From: Berberis thunbergii
Lineage: Eukaryota > Streptophyta > Magnoliopsida > Ranunculales > Berberidaceae
Length of the DNA: 64,000 bases
Reading direction: 5' to 3'
Assembly: GCA_003290165.1 (NCBI GenBank)
Contig: QNQO01000598.1
Coordinates: forward strand, 186,001-250,000
Made by a program: the position numbers and the translations under genes. Positions 26,719-39,720 of this stretch are shown piece by piece. How positions within the stretch are numbered: position 1 is the stretch's first letter; the number at the start of each line of letters is the position of its first letter. The notes beneath the pieces were generated by a model that saw nothing but the letters and a program-made list of their open reading frames with translations, was not told where the DNA came from and ran no database searches.

Positions 26719-29700
26719 ATGGAGAGCGCCTTCGCAAGTGCGTCTGCAATAAGCGATCAGAGGCAAAAGATCGAACAGTACAAGCACATACTCTCGTCTG
26801 TTCTCGCATCCAATGACATTGTCCAGGCCAAGAAGTTCGTTGATCACAGTAAGAAGAATCACTTTCTCTATTCTTTAATTACTCGTTGTATTTTCAATTA
26901 GCTCCAACTTCTGAAAGAATTTCGACCAACGAATTCATTTTCTCGCTTGCAGTGGTTTCAGATGATGTCCCATTGGTGGTTTCGAGACAGTTGCTGCAAA
27001 CTTTTGCACAGGAGTTAGGGCGGTTGGAACCTGAGGCACAGAAGGAGATTGCGCATTATGCCCTTACTCAGGTTCAACCTAGAGTTGTTTCTTTCGAAGA
27101 ACAGGTTCGATTTCGTTTCCCCAATTTGTTGGGTTTGCCAAATTGTTAGGTTTCTTGAGCTTGATTGCATCAGTGTTTTGAAACTTAATTTCGTGTTATC
27201 ACAATAATCATTAATAATTTGTATGGAGAAACTACACTATGAAGGCATAAAAATTTGTTGGCAAAACAAGCACCCATTGGTTTGTGTATACAATGTTCTT
27301 TCGGTTTTTTGTGTATACAATGTTCTTCATTGCTACAAACTTAATTTAAACCCAAGAAATTGGGAGACTACTTGTCCACGTGACTAGTGTCAGTCAGTCG
27401 GATCATTATTTCTCAATGCATAAATGAACTCAGTGGGACAACAATTTGTAAATGTAAATCCTCTATTTGGGCCGGTTGTAAAACGACAATCATTGTGTAG
27501 GAAGTAAATGCCAATATCTTTAGTTTTTGAGGTCTTGCATGTTGTTCGACCCACTACCACATGCACCTCCTTTTCTTCATGACTTTGGAATGTTCCGGTA
27601 ATTTCATTCATTCTAACCTTGCTCTCTTATTTGGCCAACTGTCTTCTCAGTTCTCAAAGAGTTTTTCTGTGACTATACACATATATTAATAACAAAATTG
27701 TTTGCTTCGCAACAATTTTATTAGAACAAAAAGAGTATGTGTGAGAGACTTCCATAGCAAAACCTATTATCACGGGAACCTTAAGTTGCAATGGTTACTA
27801 AGCTAGACCAGCTGAACATAAGCCCATCGGTTGCTGATGCTGCAGCTGTCCTCAAAAGATTTTGCTATTGTGATTCCTCCAAACGACCTAGCTAATAACA
27901 AGTGCTAAAATATCTTAAAACCTCTTCCTAGTATTAGACAATTTACGAGCTTCTGATGCTAATGTCGTTCCAGCCATATGGCATCAGTCTTTTATGTGCC
28001 TGTGCATATCAAAACTCTTCCAGAAAAGCCTCAATATTCCTTTAGGAGAAGAGTAGTGATGAAGAATATTTCAATACACTTCCCCTATTCCCTTTTATGT
28101 GACACACCATTACTTTGCTTCTTCGAAGGGATGCCCTTTCTGACTACTCTGGAACATTGACTTTGTAAATCGGCCTTCTATAGTGACTACTTGACATATC
28201 ATTAGTATCGTTAAATAAATAAAGCAAAGAAAGGGGAGAAATAAATAAATAAATAAAGATACTTGGATGCATCGAGACACAATTTTTAATTCTTATCTTG
28301 ATAAAATACATCACTAACAATCTTTATGGGTAAGTAATTTGTTACAAAATTGTTTGGGCACAAAGCAAATTTTACATTTCATAAACTTGAATACCATGGA
28401 AAGAATCCCGATCTTGGTTAAAATTGGAAGCCCATTTTAGCTCTCAGATATCTCCTTTTGGTTAGTATACATGAAATTAGTTAGAACATTTGGGAGTGGT
28501 AACCTAATTAGAAAGACCACTGAATCCTTGATATCGAGAACAAAAGATTTGTGGAAATGTAAGATTGCTCTTTTGAAAGCTGAAAAGTTTTTTTGAAATT
28601 AGAAGCATGTGGGGAAACTTACGTACTAGGATTTTTAGATTGGGTTTATAGTTACTGAAGTCATTTGAGGTAGAGGAGAAATGTTGTTTGTTTGCTTGTT
28701 TTGGAAAGATGATACCAGTCGAGTGTGTGATAATAGTTCGAGTGTGCTTTGGAAGACATTGATAGAACAGTACACTTTACAATATAAAGGTTTTTACCCA
28801 TTTCGATCTCATTAATTTGGTGAGAAAATGATGTGGAATAGACTTGCAATGAGCGGCTCTCTTGATAAGAGAGGTCTGCGAATTGAGGATTGTGCATACT
28901 ACATGAGCCAGGTGTGGAATTGCGAGGTCATTTGCTCTATGGTGACCCTTTACTTAAAAAGCTTTGCTGACACTTTGATGTCTTTTTGGCTTCTCATAGG
29001 TTTTCCCTAACTCCAATGTGGATGTAATTAAATAATAGAAATACAAGTCGTACTTGATTTCTAGAATTGCATAGAGTTGGCTTTTTATTCTATGTATTGG
29101 GCTATTTAGCATGTAAGGAAGGGTGTTTATGAATAAGGAAGTTATTGCTAGGTGACTGGTCAATCCCATTTTAGGAATTTGATTGATTGTAGATCATTAT
29201 CTTCTTCATCTTCCCCTTTTCATGATTCATTTATTTAGTTGTTTTACTAGAAAGCACAGACAGAAATAGCCGCATCGAAAAACCTAATAAAAATAGTGAA
29301 CTGAATTTCATAAAGAGGAGATTTCATAACTAACTACATAATCAACATAGTGGATTCTGGAGATTCTAAACCAACTAAAGAGGAAGTGTTCAATATCCAA
29401 GATGGCGTTATCAACCTCATGCAATATCCCTTCATTCTTTTGTTGCGCTGAACCACATGATGCTCCGTAAGATGACAAAGGGAATGACGTGCCAAAGTTT
29501 GTTGCCTTTATGGGAAATGACCCTACTCTCCAAGAGATGAAGAGGCATCTCATCTTGAATGATATAACACAACTGACCTCTAGTCAACTAGAGAGGAAGT
29601 TCAAACCTAAACCTTATAAGTTAAAGGAAGATGGTCAACTGCTTCTTATCCACACTAGTAGTCTCTGGGAAGTTGTGCATGCATCTCCAACCCCATCTCT

Positions 29701-32700
29701 TGAATGTTCTCATTCTTGACATGAGATAATAGAGGTGCGTATGTCATATTTTGTTTCTGACTATTTTTACTGTCACGTGCGCTCAGTCGCTCATAATCTA
29801 GGCATACCCCGTCCTTGTCTTTCTGATAGAGTGTTCCAGCAATCCCCTACAACTTTTATGAATCGAATCCAAAGAGATGAATTTCTTAGCTTTTACTCCT
29901 GGAATAACCGTAATGGAGTCTCCTCCTTCTCGTAAAGGAACCATACACCAGGTAAAGGGTCTTGAGGGAACCCTGACAATTGGCCACTTAACTCCGTTGA
30001 ACATCTTTTTCATCCTCTACCAATCATGCCCTTCCCCTACCCAATAAATTTTTAGTGGAGAAGGATATGCATCTACCCAACATAGATAATCTTGTCAGCT
30101 CCCACCTCTCTTGAACAGTTTCTACGATGGGTTCAAACAGTTCTCAAGGACAGTCAAAGTCAGAATCTGCCTCTGTAAAACCTATTCTTACCCATTTTCA
30201 ACAGCTGTGATAATGTCTCATCTGCATTAAGCCATCAACTTTTATTTGCACTAGCATGGAAGACCAGTATCTGGTTGCCAACACCCCAAGCAAACTATAA
30301 AATTTGCGAAACACCTCAATCAAATGATATAATGTGCAAATCTTCCAAGCCGGTTCTCATGCAAATCCAGAAAGGACTCCTATTTTGCTTCTCCATCTCA
30401 CCACAAACTACAAACTGCTCCCTTTTGATTCTGAAACTCTAATCTTCCAAGATAGCCGCAAAACGGTTTTTCTTTTGGAGATGTAAAATGTAAGGTTTAT
30501 GCCTCAATGCTTCAGGAGATGTTCAGGGGGAACGCTGGCGAGGCTTAGCTTCGACTGTAATGTGCAGTGCGCTGGTTACAAATCATTTGGTGGTGATTCA
30601 GCAGTTTATTTTCAAAGTTGGTTTGGTCACACAGTTATATCAAACACATTGTAGTTAAGTATTTGCTTGCCGATGAGTGATTCGTTATGCTTTGATTGAA
30701 ATTATTACTGAAGTGGAATACATGCACCTGCCATCATGCTCATATCTTGTTGTGATCAAGTCCAACTTTGTTGGTCTTATGCAAGTGAGGTTTCTTACAT
30801 GACACTTCAGGGAGGGAAATGACTTTAAATGATTTCATTTCTGGAAGTGGTCAAATCGGTCTAATGAACTTGAAGTAGTTAAATACTTTTGCTAGGTATT
30901 TCATCCTTTTTGTCTTTTGATAACTTTGTTTTCCAATGAAGGTTCTGATAATCAGAGAGAAACTTGCTGAGTTGTATGAGTCCGAGGAGCAGTGGTCCAG
31001 GGCAGCTCAGATGCTTAGTGGAATCGATTTGGATTCTGCAATCAGGTGAGCTTCCCATTTTTTTGGTTTCTTGTGAGATCAGTATTTACACGTTTTTATA
31101 CACCAATTTCTGATGATCGTTTTCTTTTTGCTGAAATCAGAATGATGGATGAGACATACAAACTGTCCAAATGTGTCAAAATTGCCGGCCTCTATCTTGA
31201 GGTACTCTATTGACTAGCTATTTGTTAATTTTTGAATGATTAAGAGTTACTTGAGGTACTCTATTGACTAGCTATTTGTTAATTTTTGAATGATGAAGAG
31301 TTATGTTCAATGCTGGACAGCTGGATTAATGGTTCTTTTGGAAATTCTTTTCCTTGATCTTTGACAATGCCAAATGGTATTTGTATGGTTCAGTCCCTGG
31401 TTGGGTTGATTGTATTTGTGGTTTAGGCAGGAGTCAGTGGCCTGGTTTTAACCATCTATTTACTCCCACGTTTTTTGCTGTTTTTTGTATTTGTACAACT
31501 GGTATGGTTTATGTCAGATTTCAGACATCTTTAGCACGTTTAAGCTTTCTAGGGAAAGAAAAGATTCAAAATTTTATTTAAAAGTGAACCCCGTGACAAC
31601 AAGAATAAATTGACTCTCCCAGTTTACACCAAAATCAAGGAACCAAATCTATTTGAAGCTAAAATACCTAATAAACCCCAAAACATCCACCACCGTCCTA
31701 TTCCTTGCCAAGTTAACAACCTTTACTTTTACCGTTTTAGTGAATGAACTTACCAAAAAAAGTATAGGATATAATGTGGGCGCAACATTAACTCTTTTTA
31801 TTTTTCTTTATTTGGCAGGATGATGATTCCGTAAATGCAGAAGCTTTTATTAACAAAGCCTCCTTCCTAGTCAGCAACAGTCAGCATGAAGTATTGAATT
31901 TGAAATATAAGGTGCTAATTCTCACTTTCACACGGAATTATACTACTAGTTTGGAGAACTCTAGCTAAAACGGGTGTACCTTTTTTGTATCACAGGTTTG
32001 TTATGCAAGGATATTAGATTTAAAACGGAAGTTCTTGGAAGCTGCACTGCGTTATTATGACATTTCCCAAATTGAGAAGCGACAAATTGGAGACGAGTAT
32101 GTGATTCTAGAACGCTTTTACTTGAGCTACCTGTTCAGTAGGAGATAACTTGAAATCATTGACATTTTTCATTGGATGTGTATGGTTTTCATTCCTGATT
32201 AGCAATTATACTTTAGGTATCTGATTTTTTGTTAGCTTTGTCTGTTTATTGTTATCTGATTTGCCATTAGGATGTGAGCATCACATGCAACAGTAATGAC
32301 TTACGTCTAACAGAGGAAAATAATAACAGAACGATTTTGCAGGGGAAGGAGTATCCCTGTAATCTCAACAAAATATGTAATTTTTATTTTATAGTGTTTG
32401 GTTTTTTATCCTAACTTTTATTTTTATTATTGTGTTTAAACTTAATACATTTGTTAAAAGCTGCAAGTTTTATATGAGAGAATCTTCAAAGCAGGTTCTC
32501 ATATGAAAAGATTTGAAAGTTAGGAGCCTGTATTGCACTCTGAAGTGATGAAAAGTGATAAATACTCCCGTATTAAAACTCTCAGACTGAATTGACTAAT
32601 GCGACTCTCATGTGGGGACTCTAGGATATTAGGTTTGAGATTATCTCCAACAATTCCAACACTACCCTCCGTTTTAGACTTTTTTGGCTATGTAACCAGG

Positions 32701-35700
32701 GGGTGAATTTGGAGGTGCCAAGGTCCGCCACTAGAGCTTTGGCACGGCAAAGCACTGCTAGGGCGGAGCCTTTTTCAAGATAGAAATTTTAGTGTGGTAG
32801 CTCTGACCTTGATTAATGTATAGCCTTGTGGCAGTCTAAGACTGGGGATGTGCTTTGACGAAACAAAATTGAGCCTTTAGAACCTTGGTGGATCCCATGA
32901 CACATAAGGTTTTGGACAGAATCAGGCTCTTTGTACGCACTGCATGTTCCCATGATTTGGGTTGGGTTTGAGTTGCTAAACGCAAAATACTACATGAAGC
33001 TAAAATGTCAACTCTATATAGCTAATATATCTCAGAAAAATAAGTTACGTCATAAACAGCTAGTGGTATAGGGATTGAGTGCCCTAACATTTTTTCATAT
33101 GCGCTGGACACTATTCAAATCGTCAATTATAATATTAAGATATTGCTATTTTACCATGGCACGTTTGCTTTTCCCTAAAAAAAGTTCTCAAGCAGTGGGA
33201 AGGGAGATGAGTTCGTAGTAATATATATATATTTCCTTTGATCGATGCACTTGACCAATCTGACCTTAGATACAACATCAGGCTCTTCAATTCTAAGTCA
33301 AACAGCAGGCACTTTGCGATATGCCATCCTTTAAGTTGTAAGGTTTTTTAATTATTAGCATTACACAATTGTATTTAGGATGGGAAGTTATCATGGTACA
33401 TTCTCACTCTGCTTACCCCTTCTGTGCTACACACACATTAACACGCTACAAATGAGTGCATGCTCAATATAGATTTATTCACCATTATAGGGATAATTGT
33501 TTGCTGTTATTGTTATTGCATTGTAGGTGGATTGATGAGGAAGCATTGGAGCAAGCTCTAACTGCTGCTGTAACATGCACAATTCTGGCTGCTGCCGGCC
33601 CACAACGGTCTCGAGTTCTTGCTACTTTGTATAAGGTAACTTGCATAGAAATGATGATTTCTGACTTGCTTCCGTCCGAGTTCGATAATAGTTTATGAAT
33701 ATTGTAGGAAACACAATGGTAGATAACTTTCATGTGTACTGAGGGGTCTTTTATTTACTAGAGAGGGATCATTTGTAAGTTTTCTTATTTCTTTACTCGT
33801 TTTTTTCAGTGATTTGCCCTATATCTGACCTATTGCACATTCCCTAATGAACGCTTTTTTTTTTATTGATTTGAAAATAAAAAAGGTTTCAGAATAGTTG
33901 CTTTTTTTAATCCGCAAAACAATAAGTATTTTGTTGTCGACTTGTGCAAAGATTCTGGATAGATCCTGTTTTATGTCATAGTGTACCTACGTAATTAGTT
34001 GCCCAAATCATGAACATGATTGTACATAATTCATGCACCTACAGCTGCCCAAGTAGGCAGTTCTCTATTCTATTTAGCAAGGACACTCCATTAACCAAGA
34101 ATTTTCCGTCAGACGCTTGTATTTTACTTGTTACACATGATGATATTTTAATGGGCTCCTGTATCAAATTCATATGATGCTATGTACCCCATGTCAGGCA
34201 GGAGTCTGCAATGCGTGTTTTCATGTTTTTGGTGCACTGGCAAAACTAGATATGGTGCTAACAGAAAACCTCATTTAACTGCAAACCACTTTTATGTAAA
34301 GTTGAGCTTTTGCTCATCTTTGTGGTTATTATTAAGGGTTTTTTGTGTGTGTGTGTGTGTGTGTGTGAAGTTAGTTGATGATTTCTGTTCGATTGAAGCT
34401 GCAATTCTGACTGTAGTCAATTGACATCTCTCATTATTTTGGAATATAAAGTTGCTATAGTTACTGAAACATTGTGTTTTATTACCAGGATGAACGGTGC
34501 TCAAAGTTGAAGATTTATCCAATCTTGCAAAAGGTATGTTAATCTCTACTATAAAAAGAGGCTGGGTGAACCAAGCTAGTTGAGCTGTAAATGCTTAACC
34601 GTCAAGGGAAATACAATTTTTCCCTCAATGATTCAACAGTTGGTAGATAATAGCTTAAGGGTAATTTCATCACTTTAGATATATACAAACAGAATCCTAA
34701 GCCTCTCTCAGACTGTCATCATCTCCATTACTTCTCTTCTTTGACACTTGTAGCCAGCAAACTGTCATCTTCCTCTCCGCTTTGCCATTTTCCTTTTTGT
34801 TATTTATGAAGTTGCATCCTGATTCCCCCCTAACCTTGGTTGCTCGATACTAGATCCTTCAATATTTTGCAGGGGTTTAGATGTTGGGATTTTCAACCAC
34901 CAGTTGGTAGCGACTTGTATTTGTTTAGTTTTTTAGGTTTTCAGATTTGTGTGTGGTTTAGTATGTAATGTTAGCTAAGCTATTCTTTAACACGATTTGC
35001 AACAAAATTGAATCGAATTAATGTGCTACCTCTCTCTCTCTCCTATAGTAAGATGAAATCAATTTGAATTTGAAAGAATTGAGGTTCATGCTTTCAATCC
35101 TTGCTTGAGATCTTGGAATCTGGGGCATTGTTAGACAAAATTGATGTGAGAGATTCTTTTTCACATTGTTGGGAGAGTGAGATCAAGAGGTAAAAAAAAA
35201 AGATCTGTGAAAGGGCAGAAAAAGGTTCTGATTTTTTATTATTTTTTTATTATTTTTTTTATTTTTATTTTTAAATTTTTAATAATTTTCTTTTATAAAA
35301 CTAATAACCACTTTTAAATTTCCAAATTTATAATTTTCAAAAAAACAATTCCATTAATGTAAGTTTCCAATTTATTAGTTTTTATTTCTTTTTGCAAACT
35401 TTTCTGTAATTTATTAATGTTTGTAATCTTTTAAAATTATTTAAAAATTTTCTTTAATATACCTTTATATTATTTAAAAAATTTCTTCATATACGAGCGC
35501 AAGCGTTTTTTCAAGGACTAGTTTTTTATATGATTCTTTCTGCTAATTTTGTTCCCATTCTTGCATTTATTTAACTTACATATTTTGTTGTTTGTAAGTA
35601 CCCTGTAGTCATTTCTTTGTTTATTTGGTCTTTTCTGAAAATGTAAATTGTTCTTAAATGAAATCTACCAGGTCTATTTGGAGAGAATTTTGAGAAAGCC

Positions 35701-38700
35701 TGAAATTGATGCGTTCGCTGAAGAACTCAAAGCCCATCAGGTAATAACAAATTAGTTCCTTCTTTCTCAGATACCCCCTTAACATTTTCTTTTCTAGTGA
35801 AAAGATGATTTTTGAGGTTACTGGGACAGAGGGTTGTAAGGTTTCACTACATTGGAAAGGATGTGGGGTTCACTCTATGCAGTTAAATCAGAAAGCGGTT
35901 GCAGCGCGATCCAGGATCGAATTACGATTAAGCGGAATTAATCAGATTTAATCGGTTTACTTTAAATATAATATATAATATATAATTTAATTTTACTAAT
36001 TTACAGCTGAATTTAATTTTGCAGGTACCTAAACTTGTTTAGGAACAACCAAAAGAGCACAGCAACATAAGTAACAATAAGTGATAGCAAGTTAGCACTT
36101 AGCAACATCACTCTACCCATAAATAGCAATATGTAAACTCTAAAACTAACATTTAATCATTAAAAAATAAACCGATATAAGTTATATCAGTAAAAATAAT
36201 TTGCATTCAATCATTCATAAATAAACCGATATAAGTTAGATCAGTAAAAATAAGTTATAGCGATAAATCGGCAAGTCGGCTGGGGGCGATTAATCGGTGA
36301 CTCACTGATTTTTCGGAGTCAGTTAAACCCCAACCGATTTCACCCAATTCGGTTCGGTCAAACTCCAAATTACGATTAATCGGCGATTTTTCACCGCGTT
36401 AATATCATAGGGTTCACCATACCTGCTCGGACATGGCTTCTATCAAAGTCTTCTGTTTATTTTGAGTGAACCTGACCTGGTATCACAAGCTACTTTTATA
36501 AATTTACTTGAGTCAGTGATTCTATTTCATATGAATCAAAGGAAGTCTCGAAGTGTTGAGGGAAAATTTCTACATATATTCCAGACTTTTAAATGGACTG
36601 AGATTTTTAGGATACCCAATGGGCTGTAAGGTTGTGGGTGGTTTGGCCAATGACGGTTTGGAATTGGCCTTGCATTGAAGTACTGACTCAAATTCTTTTC
36701 CCTAGCCCTTATCTAACGTCCTTTGTTCACAACAGAAAGCAGTTTTGCCAGATAACTTCACTGTGCTGGACCGTGCTATGATCGAGCATAATCTTCTGAG
36801 TGCAAGCAAACTTTATACAAACATAAGGTTGGAGATTGCTAATATTTATCCATTTAAAATAAATCAGCAATTATGTTCATCATCAATTTTTTCTGATCTT
36901 TCTTTTGATTGATTAACTATGCAGTTTTGAAGAATTAGGCACACTGCTGGGAATCAATCCACAAAAGGTAATTCTCTCTTATTGAAATGGAACGGATTTA
37001 TTTGTTTGACAACATCACTAGTTATCTTCTTAAACTTGGAAGAAAGTGAGTAAGCTTGAAGAAGTGTATAAGGTGAGCAAGTGAATTAGCCAGCCTTTTG
37101 AGAAACTCCCCAACGGAACTAGAGAAAAAGATAGTCACCTGACTTTTCCATGATAGCTTAGTTATTATGTTGATATTTTCAGTTGAAGGGAGCAATAGGG
37201 TGAATCACACACACGCTGTGGAATCTAACTTTTTTTTTTTTTTATAATTTAAGACAGCAACGTAATGAATCACAAACAATGGTATCCTTGGTACTTTCAC
37301 AATCTGAGTGCCTCGCACCCTAGATAACAAAGATTTAGAGAATTTAATTAAGCTACACAGTTGTTGTTATCAATTTTGTTGTTATTGGTATTATTTAGAG
37401 GTAAGGTGAAAATTTAATTAAGAAAGGGATAACCATACAAAGGCCATACCCTAAGACCCTAACATAGCTTAAGAGATTTATCACTAAACGATCATGCTAA
37501 CCTAGTTCAAGATTTGAGATGTAAAGCCATGTTATTTATCTATGGCTCTTGAACATTTTTTTTTTCTTGGCCTTTTTCTTTTCTTTTTTTGCTAGCGTTT
37601 CTGAAAATGTTTCTCCAGATTTTAATGCTTGAAATAATCTTGTTTTTGTCACTTTTTCAGCAGTGTTACACTAATTTTTAGTTTGTACGAGGCACTTCAA
37701 CATTTAACTGATTAATTTTTACAGGCTGAAAAGATTGCTTCAAGAATGATATATGAAGATAGAATGAGGGGTTCCATTGATCAGGTAAGTCCAGTGATAT
37801 CTTTAACGGCTTCTTTGTGAGTAAGGTTTTTATTGATTTTATACTGGATTTGCAAGACTTGTGAAAGAAAATGCTTTGAAAATTAGAGAACCTTGCAAAA
37901 TCGCAAAATTACTTGGAATTCTGCAACTCTCCCCTTTGTTACCATTAGTGTTTGCAATTGGACTTGTTGATATCCCTTCACCCTCATTTCTTATGAATTA
38001 TCCTGTGAAATTCTACAAGGTCTCCGGTATAGGAATAGCATATAGATGCTTGTTAGGAACAGCATTTGCCGATATAACCTATTAAAGAAGTAGCACTGCC
38101 TATTGTATAGACATCTTCTCCATTAGGTTTTTCATAATATAACTTATAGTAAACTTACCATACTCAAACTTAGTATTGTAAGCCTACTTCATTAACAGTT
38201 GCAAGTGCTAGAAATTCATAGTCCGCACACTGCGGGTATGGCTTTTGTAAACTGACTTCTGCCATTCTCAATCCTTCATATGGATCCTTGCTTCTCTCAC
38301 TATCGATTAAACGTTTTAAACAGGTCAACCCTATTGTACATGTATAACTTCTATGATATTATTTTAACATTCTTATTTCAGGTGGAAGCTTTCATACATT
38401 TTGAAGATGACACTGAAGAGCTCCAACAATGGGATCAGCAGGTAATGTGCTAAACTGGTTTAGTGTCAGCTGGCAGTTATAATATTGGGGTAAATTCTAA
38501 TTGTGAGATGGTTTTGAAAGACATGATGCAAGTTGGCTGGCATAAGTTATACATGCACCTAGTACAGGTAGGGCTTGAAAGATAAAATTTAATTAATAAA
38601 ATTGATGATCCTTAGCACATCATTCAAGCTATTCTCGATGTTCTGCGAAAGTATGATTACATTCCCTGGAATTTTGGATAAGAAGATTAGGATAGTGAGT

Positions 38701-39391
38701 GTTATTGGTGCACTCACAAACTGTGGTAGATGATATACATGATACTTTGATACTATCAATGTTCCACCTTTGAGGGTTTATATATAATTTCTCTGCTAAT
38801 GTGAGTTAGTCATTTGATGGTGAAGGGCAGTCCCCTGTAAGCATGAACTAGCAATTTTGCACCGGGGTACTGTGGATTAAGATTCTTCGAGACCAATAAG
38901 AATAAAAATGGAAAAACAGTAACTGTCTCAGACACCATAATATTCGACCTACCTTGGCTTGTTACCCAAGTCCATGCAGCAATGGATGCCTATCTCGTCA
39001 TAGCAGAATCCCTTTTTTACATCGGGGCTTTGAGTTTTGCCAGAAGAAATAGTCTGTTAACATTCAGAAGTATCCGGATGGTGAAGGAACATGAAAGATT
39101 GTGTTGATTTTTTGTGTTCAAGATTGGTAAATCTCATTATTAATGATCCAATTGGTTGCGTTGGCTTCATAATGAAGCTTATTACTACTGTTGCACAGTT
39201 TCTAATCATTTTGACAAACATATTGATATTGGCCATTCGATTTATGCATGAACTTTTGAAATTGACTGCTGTATGTTTCATCGTGGCACCAAAGCTTGAT
39301 AATGTAAACCTTGCAGATCATGGGGCTTTGTCAATCACTTAATGATGTTTTGGATGGCATGGCAAAGAAGGGACTGGCAATTCCCGTCTGA
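26719..39391 (+). CDS. CSN4: COP9 signalosome complex subunit 4
   Basis: CSN4 is a PCI-domain subunit of the nuclear COP9 signalosome, which removes NEDD8 from cullins and so controls ubiquitin ligases; in plants it is needed to repress photomorphogenesis in the dark. The exons are 26719-26848, 26953-27104, 30942-31045, 31141-31201, 31819-31911, 31996-32096, 33527-33635, 34489-34533, 35672-35740, 36736-36827, 36925-36967, 37725-37784, 38382-38441 and 39317-39391. All introns are GT-AG. They join to 1,194 nt, 397 codons plus stop, matching the length known for Arabidopsis CSN4. The N-terminal helical repeats (from [20 protein letters not shown]) run to about residue 200. The PCI part includes [32 protein letters not shown] and [11 protein letters not shown]. 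The end is [12 protein letters not shown]. The start is the ATG at 26719, in the family's usual context; an in-frame GTG just before it is not used. No lesion is seen. Confidence 0.97.
27105..30941 (+). other. Large CSN4 intron 2 with unclassified repeat-like content
   Basis: This intron is 3.8 kb, far longer than the others. Several stretches, notably about 29290-30530, differ in composition from the AT-rich intron and look like old inserted DNA, but I could not match them to a family or find clear termini. 28226-28257 contains a short AAAT repeat. Confidence 0.45.
31196..31303 (+). repeat. 54-bp tandem duplication across the exon 4 splice donor
   Basis: CTTGAGGTACTCTATTGACT occurs at 31196 and again at 31250. 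The two 54-bp copies differ at about one position in their shared part. The unit includes the last 6 exon bases and the donor, so a second identical donor lies at 31256. Using it would add 54 nt that bring an in-frame TGA after three codons. Confidence 0.9.
34344..34367 (+). repeat. (TG)n microsatellite in CSN4 intron 7
   Basis: Twelve uninterrupted TG units. Confidence 0.95.
34543..35521 (+). mobile_element. Candidate non-autonomous Helitron in CSN4 intron 8
   Basis: It begins TCTCTACTATAAAAAGAG and ends GGACTAG. The base before is A and the base after is T, as expected for Helitrons, which insert between A and T without target duplication and end in CTRR. A GC-rich spot (CGAGCGCAAGCG) lies 13 bases before the end, where a hairpin is expected, although the stem is weak. 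The inside is AT-rich (35230-35500) and non-coding. The 5' end lies only 9 nt after exon 8. Confidence 0.6.
35875..36410 (+). repeat. Unclassified repeat in CSN4 intron 9
   Basis: The block contains many copies of ATTAATCGG and related words (35925-36390) and two copies of ATAAACCGATATAAGTTA (about 36167 and 36221). It differs sharply from the surrounding intron. Similar AATCGG-rich non-autonomous elements are common in plants, but no clear termini were found. Confidence 0.4.
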
Positions 39392-39720
39392 AGTACATGA
39401 AGGCATTAAAACTGCAGCTAATCTTAATTTTTAGTCTCAGTATTGTAATATCATATGCCTCATTTGCATACATAGGCAGAGGATGGTTCGCTTGTATTCA
39501 CGAGTAAACAATACTTTTGGATGATAATTTTTAGTGCCAATGTTCTCTTGATTACAGGATTTAGTGTCCACTACTAGATCTAGAGATTAAAAGTGGCTGC
39601 ATTCTCTTTGGTATTATTTATCACCTGTGTTCTGCATGTTGCACACCCACCTTTTTAAGTGGTGCAACTGAATGGCTCCTGTGCTTAAAATAAAATTATT
39701 TTCCCGATGAGGAAACACTG
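39392..39720 (+). other. CSN4 3' untranslated region (extent inferred)
   Basis: It follows the stop codon. A polyadenylation-like AATAAA lies near 39689. The true end cannot be seen from sequence alone. Confidence 0.45.

Noticed and set aside
39091..39342. Hydrophobic open frame overlapping the last CSN4 intron
   Set aside because: It crosses the acceptor of CSN4 exon 14 in another frame and has no protein signature.
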